Positions 37,731-45,445 of a DNA stretch of 64,000 bases are shown one piece after another. Numbering within the stretch: position 1 is the first letter of the stretch; each line of letters opens with the position of its first letter. Location: assembly GCA_030066015.1 (NCBI GenBank), contig JASJCL010000019.1:1-64000 (forward strand), in the 5' to 3' direction. Under the pieces are notes generated by a model. It was not told where the DNA came from and did not search any database. It saw only the letters and a program-made list of their open reading frames with translations. This DNA comes from Desulfosarcinaceae bacterium (lineage in GTDB: Bacteria > Desulfobacterota > Desulfobacteria > Desulfobacterales > Desulfosarcinaceae). The position numbers and the translations under genes were made by a program.

Positions 37731-38897
37731 ATGGATTTCAGCCTATCCAAAGAGCAGGAGATGCTGCGCAAGGCCGTGCGCGAGTTCGCCAACAAGAAGA
37801 TCACTCCCTTCGTCGATGAATGGGACGCGGCCCACTACTTTCCCTACGAAGAGGTCATCAAACCCATGGGCGAGCTTGGTTTTTGGGGCACGGTCATTCC
37901 GGAAGCCTACGATGGGGAGGATATGGGCTGGATGGCGGCCATGATCGTTACGGAGGAGATCGCGCGGGTCTGCAGCAGCTTGCGGGTGCAGGTCAACATG
38001 CAGGTGTTGGGCTGTGCCTACACCATTCTTACCTATGGCAGTGAATCACTGCGCCAGAAGTATATTCCGGGGCTCTGCACGGCCGATCTGATCGGCGGCT
38101 TCGGCATCACCGAACCGGACGCCGGCTCCGATGTGATGGCCATGAGCAGTACGGCCGAAGACAAGGGCGACCACTGGTTGCTCAATGGTTCCAAAACCTG
38201 GATCTCCAACGCCGATGTGGCCGATGTCCTCATCTACTACGCCTACACCGACATCAGCGCCGGCTCCAAAGGCCTCTCCGCCTTCGTGATCGAACCGAAA
38301 AATTACAATGGCGTCAAAGCCACCCGGTTGGACAAAATGGGCTCCTTCAGCTCTCCCACCGGAGAGCTCTTCCTGGACAATACCCGGGTGCCCAAAGAAA
38401 ATCTTCTGGGAGAGCCGGGCATGGGGGCCAAGATCGTTTTCGGTTCCCTCAACCAAACCCGCCTCTCGGCCGCTGCAGGAGCCGTCGGCGTCGCCCAGGC
38501 CTGCCTGGACGTGGTCACCAAGTATTGCAACGACCGCAAGCAATTCGGTAAGCCCATCGGGCAATTCCAGATGAACCAGGATATGGTGGCCCAGATGGCC
38601 ACCGAGATCGACGCCGCCCGCTTGCTGGTCTACCGAGCGGCCTGGGCCAAGGACCAGGGCCGGCTCAACAACGGCCTGGACGTGGCCAAGGCCAAGTATT
38701 TTGCCGGCGAATGCGTCAACAAATGCGCCGACTACGCCATGCGGATTCTGGGGGCATACGGATACTCCACCGAGTACCCGGTGGCCCGAATCTACCGCGA
38801 TACGCCGACCTATTTCATGGTGGAGGGATCGGCCAATATCTGCAAATGGATCATCGCCCTGGATCAGCTGGGCTACCGAAAGGCCAACCGCAAATAG
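37731..38897 (+). CDS. Non-decarboxylating glutaryl-CoA dehydrogenase (acyl-CoA dehydrogenase family)
   Basis: Predicted flavoenzyme that oxidises glutaryl-CoA to glutaconyl-CoA without decarboxylating it, a step in benzoyl-CoA and glutarate degradation by sulfate reducers. All parts of an acyl-CoA dehydrogenase are present: FGITEPDAGSDV, the flavin-contact WISN motif, RKQFGKPIGQFQ and GAYGYSTEYPVARIYRD. The catalytic glutamate is E365 in YFMVEGSANI. The residue before it is Val364; from memory, decarboxylating enzymes have Tyr there and the Desulfococcus non-decarboxylating enzyme has Val. The overall sequence also resembles that enzyme as I remember it. The gcdA-like gene downstream would supply the separate decarboxylation. 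Confidence 0.88.
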   Translation: MDFSLSKEQEMLRKAVREFANKKITPFVDEWDAAHYFPYEEVIKPMGELGFWGTVIPEAYDGEDMGWMAAMIVTEEIARVCSSLRVQVNMQVLGCAYTILTYGSESLRQKYIPGLCTADLIGGFGITEPDAGSDVMAMSSTAEDKGDHWLLNGSKTWISNADVADVLIYYAYTDISAGSKGLSAFVIEPKNYNGVKATRLDKMGSFSSPTGELFLDNTRVPKENLLGEPGMGAKIVFGSLNQTRLSAAAGAVGVAQACLDVVTKYCNDRKQFGKPIGQFQMNQDMVAQMATEIDAARLLVYRAAWAKDQGRLNNGLDVAKAKYFAGECVNKCADYAMRILGAYGYSTEYPVARIYRDTPTYFMVEGSANICKWIIALDQLGYRKANRK

Positions 38898-39107
38898 TCG
38901 CCATCGAAGGGGGGGCACCTCCCACCCGATTTCTTCGCTGAATGGCCATTCCAAATCCTCGACATGTACCGATTATGCCTCCGGTTTGGATTGGCCCTCC
39001 GCCTTGAACTTGGGCGAGATTCACCCCCTCTTCAACCGCCACTTCGGCGATACCTGAGGATGATGTGTTGGAAATTGCCTTCGAAGCTTTCGAGAAGAGG
39101 TGACCCT

Positions 39108-39509
39108 ATGGCAGACGCTCGCATCGAAAAAACCCAGCGCACCGCGTCCCTCTACTTCAAGGGGGTGACCGATGAACGGCCCTATGAATTGTGGCGGGAA
39201 TTTGACCCGGAGATGGCCAAGGCCCTCTCACTGTTCGTCACCGGGGATCTCTACGCCCGTGAAAAGCTGCCCCACACCACTCGGCAGCTGGTCTCTGTGG
39301 GGGCGCTGACGGTACTGAACCGACCCGAGGAGCTGCGACTTCACATTCAGGCGGCCCTCAACGTGGGCTGTCTTCCCGAAGAGATTGCCGAGGCGATCTT
39401 TCAAACCATCCCTTACGGCGGCGTGCCCACCGTTAACACCGCTCTCAAGACCTTTCGGCAAGTGCTGATCGACAGAGATGAATGGCCCTTGACGGCACTG
39501 GCGCCCTGA
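39108..39509 (+). CDS. Carboxymuconolactone decarboxylase family protein (AhpD-like fold)
   Basis: A 133-residue protein of the CMD/AhpD superfamily: the helical core includes the segment DPEMAKALSLFVTGDLYAR, then LPHTTRQLVSVGALTVLNRPEELRLHIQAAL (in part) and GCLPEEIAEAIFQTIPYGGVP. The family includes decarboxylases and hydroperoxidases. The AhpD CxxC pair is absent; the only cysteine is in NVGCLPEE, so peroxidase activity is unlikely. AAGAGG lies 7 bases before the ATG at 39108. It is found between glutaryl-CoA dehydrogenase and GcdA, suggesting a role in the same pathway, not a proven reaction. Confidence 0.85.
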   Translation: MADARIEKTQRTASLYFKGVTDERPYELWREFDPEMAKALSLFVTGDLYAREKLPHTTRQLVSVGALTVLNRPEELRLHIQAALNVGCLPEEIAEAIFQTIPYGGVPTVNTALKTFRQVLIDRDEWPLTALAP

Positions 39510-39602
39510 ATGCTTTCGTGAAGGTGGCGCTCCGTAACTGGCGCCCATGGCAATTGCCGTCCTGCGACGGCATCTGATGCAAACGCACAGGAGTAAAAGC
39601 GG

Positions 39603-41336
39603 ATGAAATCCTACTTCGACAAGATGACCGAGTTCGGGATGGCCCTCAATCCAGGCCGCATCAAAAGCAGCGCCGCAAACGTGGAGCAGCTCCAGGCGGT
39701 CGAGGCCGAGCTCAAAGCCCAGGTGGACAAGGTTCGGCAGGCCGGCTTTCCGGAAGAGAAGATCAACGCCCGCGGTCAGATGACGGTCTATCAGCGCCTG
39801 CGCTATCTGGTAGACCCCGGCACCTGGGTGCCCCTGCATTCGCTGTTCAATCCCGAGGATAACGAAGAGGGCACCAACAACGTGATCGACGGTCTCGGTA
39901 AGATCTCCGGCCGCTGGGCCGTCATCATCGGCTTCGACAACAAAGTGCTTGCCGGCGCCTGGCTGCCCGGCCAGTATGAGAACATTCTACGGGTGACCGA
40001 TCTCTCCAAGCGGCTCAACATACCACTGGTGTGGCTGGTGCAGTGCAGCGGGGTCAAGCTGACCCAGCAGGAAAAGTTCTATGCCGACCGGCGCGGGGGC
40101 GGCACGACCTTCTTCCGGCATGCCGAACTCAACCAGTTGGGCATTCCCGTTCTGGCCGGGCTGTACGGCACCAATCCGGCCGGCGGCGGCTACCAGGGCA
40201 TCAGCCCAACCGTGCTCTTCGCCCACAAAAACTGTAATATCGCCGTGGGCGGCGGCGGGATTCTCTCGGGCATGTCGCCCAAGGGCTATTTCGACGAAGC
40301 GGGGGCCGAAGCGCTGATCCAGGCGGCCAAACAGTTCAAGGCCAAACCGCCCGGATCGGTGGAGATCCACCACGACAGTACCGGCTTCTTCCGCTATGTC
40401 TATGAGGAGGAGACCGGCGTGCTCGATGGGCTCAAGGACTATATGCGGGAGATCCCGGCCTACGCGCCAAAATTCTTCCGCGTGGCATCGCCCAAAGAGC
40501 CCCGCTTCAGCGCCGAAGACCTCTACAACCTACTGCCCTTCAACCAGAAGCAGATGTACGATTTTGACGAAGTTTTGGCGCGCTTGGTGGACGGGAGCGA
40601 ACACATGGAATACAAACCGGCATACGGGCCGGAAATCTACACTGGATTGGTCAAGATCGACGGATTCCTCCTGGGGGTGATCGGCAACCGTCAGGGCTAC
40701 CTGGGGGAGAACTACCCCGAGTACGCCGATTACCCCGGTATCGGTGGTAAACTGTACCGCCAGGGGTTGATCAAGATGAACGAATTCGTCACGCTCTGTG
40801 GACGCGACCGTGTCCCCATTGTCTGGTTTCAAGACACTTCGGGTATCGATGTGGGCGATATCGCTGAAAAAGCCGAACTGCTTGGCCTGGGACAATCCCT
40901 GATCTACTCGATTCAGCAAACCGAGGTGCCGCAGATGCTGGTGGTGCTGCGCAAGGGCACCGCCGCGGCCCACTACGTCATGGGCGGCCCCACCGCCAAC
41001 CGTCACAACGCTTTCACCATCGGCACGCCGGCCACCGAGATCTACGTCATGCACGGTGAGACCGCCGCCGCGGCCAGCTTTTCACGTCGCTTGGTCAAGG
41101 AGAAGGACGCCGACCGCCCCCTCCAGCCCATTATCGACAAGATGAACGCCATGGCGCAGGAATATCACGATAATTCACGGCCAGCCTATTGTGCCAAGCA
41201 CGGCTTCGTGGACGAGATCGCTGATCTGCGCGACATCCGCAGCTATCTCAAGGCCTTTGCCGGCGCCGTTTACCAGAATCCGCAGTCGATCTGCCCCCAG
41301 CATCAGATGCTGTTGCCCCGTGTGATCCGGGGCTAG
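39603..41336 (+). CDS. gcdA: Glutaconyl-CoA decarboxylase, carboxyltransferase (alpha) subunit
   Basis: The alpha subunit moves the carboxyl group of glutaconyl-CoA to biotin, the first step of the sodium-pumping decarboxylase, giving crotonyl-CoA. The 577-residue length is near the 587 of the Acidaminococcus protein. It has the two halves of an acyl-CoA carboxyltransferase. The N-terminal half has GKISGRWAVIIGFDNKVLAG and GIPVLAGLYGTNPAGGGYQG; the C-terminal half has KIDGFLLGVIGNRQGYLGEN, VPIVWFQDTSGIDVGDIAE and MGGPTANRHNAFTIGTPATE. The beta (membrane pump), gamma (biotin carrier) and delta subunits are not in this window and must be encoded elsewhere. AGGAG precedes the ATG. Confidence 0.88.
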   Translation: MKSYFDKMTEFGMALNPGRIKSSAANVEQLQAVEAELKAQVDKVRQAGFPEEKINARGQMTVYQRLRYLVDPGTWVPLHSLFNPEDNEEGTNNVIDGLGKISGRWAVIIGFDNKVLAGAWLPGQYENILRVTDLSKRLNIPLVWLVQCSGVKLTQQEKFYADRRGGGTTFFRHAELNQLGIPVLAGLYGTNPAGGGYQGISPTVLFAHKNCNIAVGGGGILSGMSPKGYFDEAGAEALIQAAKQFKAKPPGSVEIHHDSTGFFRYVYEEETGVLDGLKDYMREIPAYAPKFFRVASPKEPRFSAEDLYNLLPFNQKQMYDFDEVLARLVDGSEHMEYKPAYGPEIYTGLVKIDGFLLGVIGNRQGYLGENYPEYADYPGIGGKLYRQGLIKMNEFVTLCGRDRVPIVWFQDTSGIDVGDIAEKAELLGLGQSLIYSIQQTEVPQMLVVLRKGTAAAHYVMGGPTANRHNAFTIGTPATEIYVMHGETAAAASFSRRLVKEKDADRPLQPIIDKMNAMAQEYHDNSRPAYCAKHGFVDEIADLRDIRSYLKAFAGAVYQNPQSICPQHQMLLPRVIRG

Positions 41337-41654
41337 AGACCGCCCCACCGTAACCATCCGTACACGGCGCCCCGATGGCCCCATCGGGGCGCCGTGAGCC
41401 AAGCCGTTGCAATCCCCCCTTGAAGCGCGGGGAAATAGGGTTATCTTCAGAGGAACTCGCTGGTAACGGGTTGATCCCCCACCCATCCCAATCGGTCCGA
41501 ACAGGCGCCATCCAAACATCCGTGTAAGGTATCGAAAACTGAAACGACTGACACCCCCATCCGGGCAGCCCTGACCGGCCTGCCGCGATGCTAACCACCA
41601 ATAATCGGGGTCACCGCTAAGTGCGGGTTATTCGGTTTCGCAAGGAGGGTTGAT
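41337..41654 (+). other. Gap of about 320 bp after gcdA with a GC-rich hairpin
   Basis: It contains the hairpin ACGGCGCCCCGATG with its reverse complement (41364-41395), probably stopping the gcdA transcript although a T-run is lacking. It also contains the ribosome binding site AAGGAGG of the next gene (about 41642-41648). No other gene is seen. Confidence 0.6.
41364..41395 (+). terminator. GC-rich hairpin, probable terminator after gcdA
   Basis: ACGGCGCCCCGATG pairs with CATCGGGGCGCCGT around a four-base loop (about 14 bp). It lies 28 bases after the gcdA stop. No U-tract follows, so termination is likely but not certain. Confidence 0.6.
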
Positions 41655-42242
41655 ATGAGATCACTACGACATACAATATGGTTGCTGCTCCTCACGCTGC
41701 TCAGCACGGCTTTTGTGGGCGCGGCGGCGGGCGCTGAAAAGCTCGATATGGACGCAGCCCATTCCTATATCTACTTTCAGGTGGAACACCTCGGGCTGGC
41801 CAACTCCTTCGGCCGCTTCAACGACATTACCGGCAGCATCACCTTCGACGAAGCCGCTCCAGCCAACAGCAAGTTCATCTTTTCGGTGGCGGCGGCATCG
41901 GTGGATACTGGCAATCAAAAACGCGACACCCACCTGCGCAGCGCCGACTTTTTCAACGTCGAAAAACATCCCACCATCACCTTCGAAAGCCAATCCGTGA
42001 AACAAACCGGGCCCAACCGCTTTGAGGTAACGGGAGAGATGACCCTGCTGGGAACCAGCCGCAGCGTGACCACCGAGGTCGTCCAGACCGGTTCGGGCGA
42101 GGACCCATGGGGCAACTTTCGGCGCGGTTTTGAGAGCACCTTTACCATAAAGCGAAGCGACTACGGCATGAACCACCTGCTCAAAGCGGTGGGGGATGAG
42201 GTGGTCCTCACCGTGAGTGTCGAGGGGATGCGCAAGCTATGA
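41655..42242 (+). CDS. YceI family periplasmic protein
   Basis: Lipocalin-like barrel that binds long-chain isoprenoid-type lipids in studied members. The 195-residue protein has a signal peptide (MRSLRHTIWLLLLTLLSTAF, cleaved near AAGAEK). The YceI core begins KLDMDAAHSYIYFQVEHLGL and includes DTGNQKRDTHLRSADFFNVEKHPTITFES (in part) and GNFRRGFESTFTIKRSDYGM. It overlaps the next gene by four bases (ATGA), so the two are made together. Confidence 0.93.
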   Translation: MRSLRHTIWLLLLTLLSTAFVGAAAGAEKLDMDAAHSYIYFQVEHLGLANSFGRFNDITGSITFDEAAPANSKFIFSVAAASVDTGNQKRDTHLRSADFFNVEKHPTITFESQSVKQTGPNRFEVTGEMTLLGTSRSVTTEVVQTGSGEDPWGNFRRGFESTFTIKRSDYGMNHLLKAVGDEVVLTVSVEGMRKL

Positions 42243-43729
42243 CGATGACCGGCTGGTGGTGTCCTGAACGGCGCTCCCGGTGGTCGCTCCTGCAGGGCAT
42301 GGCCGCGATCGGCATTCTGCTCGCTATGTCGATCAACGGCGCCCCGGGACTGGCGGCCCAGGGGGAGACCCTCATCGTCGTGACCCGTAAGAGCGATTCC
42401 GATGTCAGCCAAGCATTCGCCGACACCTTTCTGCCGCCGATCGCCGACCTTGCGGCGCAGATGGGCATCGGGCTCGTCCGCTATCCGGTGGACGCTCAGG
42501 TGCCGCCGGATGTGGCGCTGACACCCCTTCTCGTGTTCCAGAACCATCGCGGTCGATCCACCTTCCAGGGCCGTTACACCGCCCTCGGTCGGATTCGCAC
42601 CTTTCTGCGAACGGCGCGCCACATCCCCCAATCGTCGGTGGCCAATCGGCGCAAGGATATCGCCGTTTGGCGGTCGGGACGCGTGACCATCTGGGCCCCG
42701 ATCAAGATCAGCGCAGTGACGGGAAGCCTCCCGCCCGGACACGACGCCGAAGCGTTTCAAGCCGAGGCCCGCGCCGCTATTCTGGATGGTTTCAGCCGCT
42801 TCGAGGTCGCCCCCGAGGCGTCTTTGGGGCGCAGCGACCGGGGGTTTTACATGGACTTTTATCCGTGGCGGGCCGCGGATGGAACCCTCTTTCTCTCTTT
42901 AGCGCTATACTCACAGTTCGACTGCAAGACCCCCATCTACACCCGCAAGAAACCCGCTCTGATCGGTCCCTGGAGCCAGCGCGAAACGCTTTTCCGAGAG
43001 GCTGCTGCACTGATGGAAACGGCCGTGGCAGAGGCCGTGGTCGAACCGAACCAGGGGGATGGCTTCGACCCGCTGGGGGCGGATTTAAAAGTGGTTTCCT
43101 GGGAGCAGCTTGGCTTTCCTCTCCCGCCAGCGCCCGCCAAGAGAGCCCGGATGGCCGATGTGCCCAAGACCTTGCCGCTCAATTGGCGGCTGCGCATGCC
43201 CGACAGCGACGCGCCCCCCCTGATCCATTTCCATTTTCCGGCGCCCCTGGATCAGTACCGCGGAGAGGTGACCGCCGCACAGGGGCATTTTCGCCTGGGC
43301 AAAGGGGGCATCATCGCGGGCGCCGAAGGGGCGGTACACGTCGATACCCGCAAAGCGGTCACCATGGGCGATCCCATTCTCGACGAGGCGATCCAGGGCC
43401 AGGCCCTGCTGGGTGCGCGGCAATACCCCGAGGCGCGTTTTACCCTCACATCGGCCAGTGGAGACGGGCAGCCGGTGCGGTTCGGACACTTGACGCCGGC
43501 CCTGCTCGAGGGGAATTTCGCCCTCAAAGGCAAACGGGTGCCCCTCTCCTTGAAAGCCGAGGTGGAACCCGCCATCGGCACGGCGGGCGATCTCCAATTG
43601 CTGGTGCGCACCCGATTTCAGATCGACTTGGTCCGCTTTGCCATCGAAGGCGCCGACGGCCCGGCACCGGCGCGCAATACGCTGCTGTTCGACCTCAACC
43701 TCGTTTTCGCCAAACAACCCGACAGCTGA
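42239..43729 (+). CDS. Large secreted protein with C-terminal YceI-like domain
   Basis: A 496-residue protein of unknown role. A hydrophobic segment at about 20-40 followed by GLAAQGE looks like a signal peptide. Residues about 45-320 show no family I recognise (FYPWRAADGTLFLSLALYSQ and similar). The last 150 residues repeat YceI features: VTAAQGHFRLGKGGIIAGAEGAVHVD (in part), LGARQYPEARFTLTSASG and FQIDLVRFAIEG. It is translationally coupled to the preceding YceI gene by an ATGA overlap. The pair may act on the same lipid-like ligand; this is inference. Confidence 0.75.
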   Translation: MTMTGWWCPERRSRWSLLQGMAAIGILLAMSINGAPGLAAQGETLIVVTRKSDSDVSQAFADTFLPPIADLAAQMGIGLVRYPVDAQVPPDVALTPLLVFQNHRGRSTFQGRYTALGRIRTFLRTARHIPQSSVANRRKDIAVWRSGRVTIWAPIKISAVTGSLPPGHDAEAFQAEARAAILDGFSRFEVAPEASLGRSDRGFYMDFYPWRAADGTLFLSLALYSQFDCKTPIYTRKKPALIGPWSQRETLFREAAALMETAVAEAVVEPNQGDGFDPLGADLKVVSWEQLGFPLPPAPAKRARMADVPKTLPLNWRLRMPDSDAPPLIHFHFPAPLDQYRGEVTAAQGHFRLGKGGIIAGAEGAVHVDTRKAVTMGDPILDEAIQGQALLGARQYPEARFTLTSASGDGQPVRFGHLTPALLEGNFALKGKRVPLSLKAEVEPAIGTAGDLQLLVRTRFQIDLVRFAIEGADGPAPARNTLLFDLNLVFAKQPDS

Positions 43730-43829
43730 AGCGGCACTGCCATTGGATCCGTAGCCGTTTCCACACCACCCTTTATGCGTCGCGGCCGGTTTTCTGGCGG
43801 GGCCCGCCGCCAATAGCGGGGTGATCATC

Positions 43830-45437
43830 ATGAGTGAGTATTTCACCGCACTTGCCGCCTGCATCTACTTCGGCGCCGCATTGGGCCTCATGTGCTATGG
43901 CGTCAATTGCTACGCCCTTCTCTTTCTGTTCTGGCGCGGCCGTGCCCGTGCGGCGGCCCGTCTGAGCGCCTACCCCAAAGCAGCATCGTCGCCGGCCGAC
44001 CTGCCGGTGGTCACCACCCAAATCGCCATCTACAATGAGATCAACGTGGCGGAGCGCGTCATGCGGGCGGCCTGTGCCATGGACTATCCCCAGGGGCGCC
44101 ACGAGATTCAGGTCCTGGACGACTCCATCGACGAGACCCGCAGCGTGGTGGATCGAGTGGCGACCGACCTGCGGTCCGCCGGTCATGATATTCAGGTGCT
44201 GCGACGACCCCATCGCAAGGGCTTTAAAGCGGGCGCCCTCTCCGAGGGATTAGCGGCGGCGCGGGGGGAGCTGGTGGCGGTTTTCGACGCGGATTTTGTA
44301 CCGCCGTCCGATTTTCTATTGCGTAGCGCGCCCTTTTTTCGCTTCGAGGAGCGTCTGGGGCTGGTTCAGGCCCGTTGGGGCCACCTCAATCGGCGGGACT
44401 CCCTTCTGACCCGTGCCCAGGCCATTGGCATCGACGGCCACTTCATGGTGGAGCAGGCCGCCCGCAGCTGGAACCGGCTCTACATGAACTTCAACGGCAC
44501 TGCCGGCCTGTGGCGCCGCAGCGCCATCGACGCGGCCGGCGGTTGGCAGTGGGACACCCTGACCGAGGATATGGATCTCTCCTACCGTATGCAGTTCGCC
44601 GGTTGGACCACCCTCTATCTGCCCGACCTGGTCGTTCCCGCCGAGATCCCCGATACCATCGGCGCCTTCAAAAGCCAGCAGTTCCGCTGGGCCAAGGGGT
44701 CCACTCAGACCGCCCTTAAATTGCTGCCCACGCTTTGGCGTCAACCAGTGCCCATCTTTCAAAAGCTGCAGGCCTTTTTCCACATGACCCACTACTTCGT
44801 ACACCCGCTCATGCTGACCCTGGCCCTTCTGGCCTTGCCCGTGCTGCTGACCCTGCGACTCGAGCTGGCGCCGCTGCTCTTCGCTCTCCTGGCGGCCGCT
44901 CTGGCGATCTCCATTCTGGGACCCAACGCCCTTTATGTGACCAGCCAGTTGGCGGCCTATGGCGATGGCTGGCGGCGCGTGCTCTGGATGCCCTGCCTCG
45001 TGATGGTGGGCGTGGGATTGGCAGTGTCCAATACCCGGGCGGTGTTGGAGGCCCTGCTCAGGGTGCCGAGCGGATTCGTGCGCACCCCCAAGCGGGGCGA
45101 GCGGGAGCTCAAGCGCTATCGCCTCTCCGTATCGCCCCTGGCCCTGGTGGAGATACTCTTGGGACTGTGGTGTGCGGCCGCTTTCGGCGTCTACCTGGCC
45201 GCGGGTAAGTATCTGGTCGGCCCCTTCCTGGCCGTCTACACGGCCGGCTACCTCTTCGTGGGACTGTTGACCCTCTTGGAAGGCGCCCAGCCCCTGCAGG
45301 CCACGCTGCGGCGCCCGTTACACTGGCCCATCGGCCACTTCCGCTGGCGACCGCGGGGCGCTCTGCCGGAGCGTCCTCCGCGTCGGAGCTTGCCGTGGCT
45401 GCTACGCTGGTGGCCCCCCCGGCCGCGACGAAAGTGA
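43830..45437 (+). CDS. Family 2 glycosyltransferase, CslA/BcsA-like polysaccharide synthase
   Basis: Predicted inner-membrane processive synthase of a beta-linked polysaccharide. The 535-residue protein has an N-terminal helix (about 8-35), then the GT-A domain with LDDSID (D97 D98), DAD (153-155), the CslA-like FNGTAGLWRR, TED (245-247) and QQFRW (283-287). C-terminal hydrophobic helices follow from about 310. The D, DxD, D, QxxRW set is complete. The GTAG motif resembles mannan/glucomannan synthases more than cellulose synthase; the product is uncertain. The ATG at 43830 was preferred over the GTG at 43821. A coupled glycosyltransferase follows. Confidence 0.88.
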   Translation: MSEYFTALAACIYFGAALGLMCYGVNCYALLFLFWRGRARAAARLSAYPKAASSPADLPVVTTQIAIYNEINVAERVMRAACAMDYPQGRHEIQVLDDSIDETRSVVDRVATDLRSAGHDIQVLRRPHRKGFKAGALSEGLAAARGELVAVFDADFVPPSDFLLRSAPFFRFEERLGLVQARWGHLNRRDSLLTRAQAIGIDGHFMVEQAARSWNRLYMNFNGTAGLWRRSAIDAAGGWQWDTLTEDMDLSYRMQFAGWTTLYLPDLVVPAEIPDTIGAFKSQQFRWAKGSTQTALKLLPTLWRQPVPIFQKLQAFFHMTHYFVHPLMLTLALLALPVLLTLRLELAPLLFALLAAALAISILGPNALYVTSQLAAYGDGWRRVLWMPCLVMVGVGLAVSNTRAVLEALLRVPSGFVRTPKRGERELKRYRLSVSPLALVEILLGLWCAAAFGVYLAAGKYLVGPFLAVYTAGYLFVGLLTLLEGAQPLQATLRRPLHWPIGHFRWRPRGALPERPPRRSLPWLLRWWPPRPRRK

Positions 45438-45445
45438 GGGGCGCC

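Noticed and set aside
42667-43824. 385-codon plus-strand open frame
   Set aside because: Out-of-frame Arg/Pro/Gly-rich shadow of the YceI-fusion gene.
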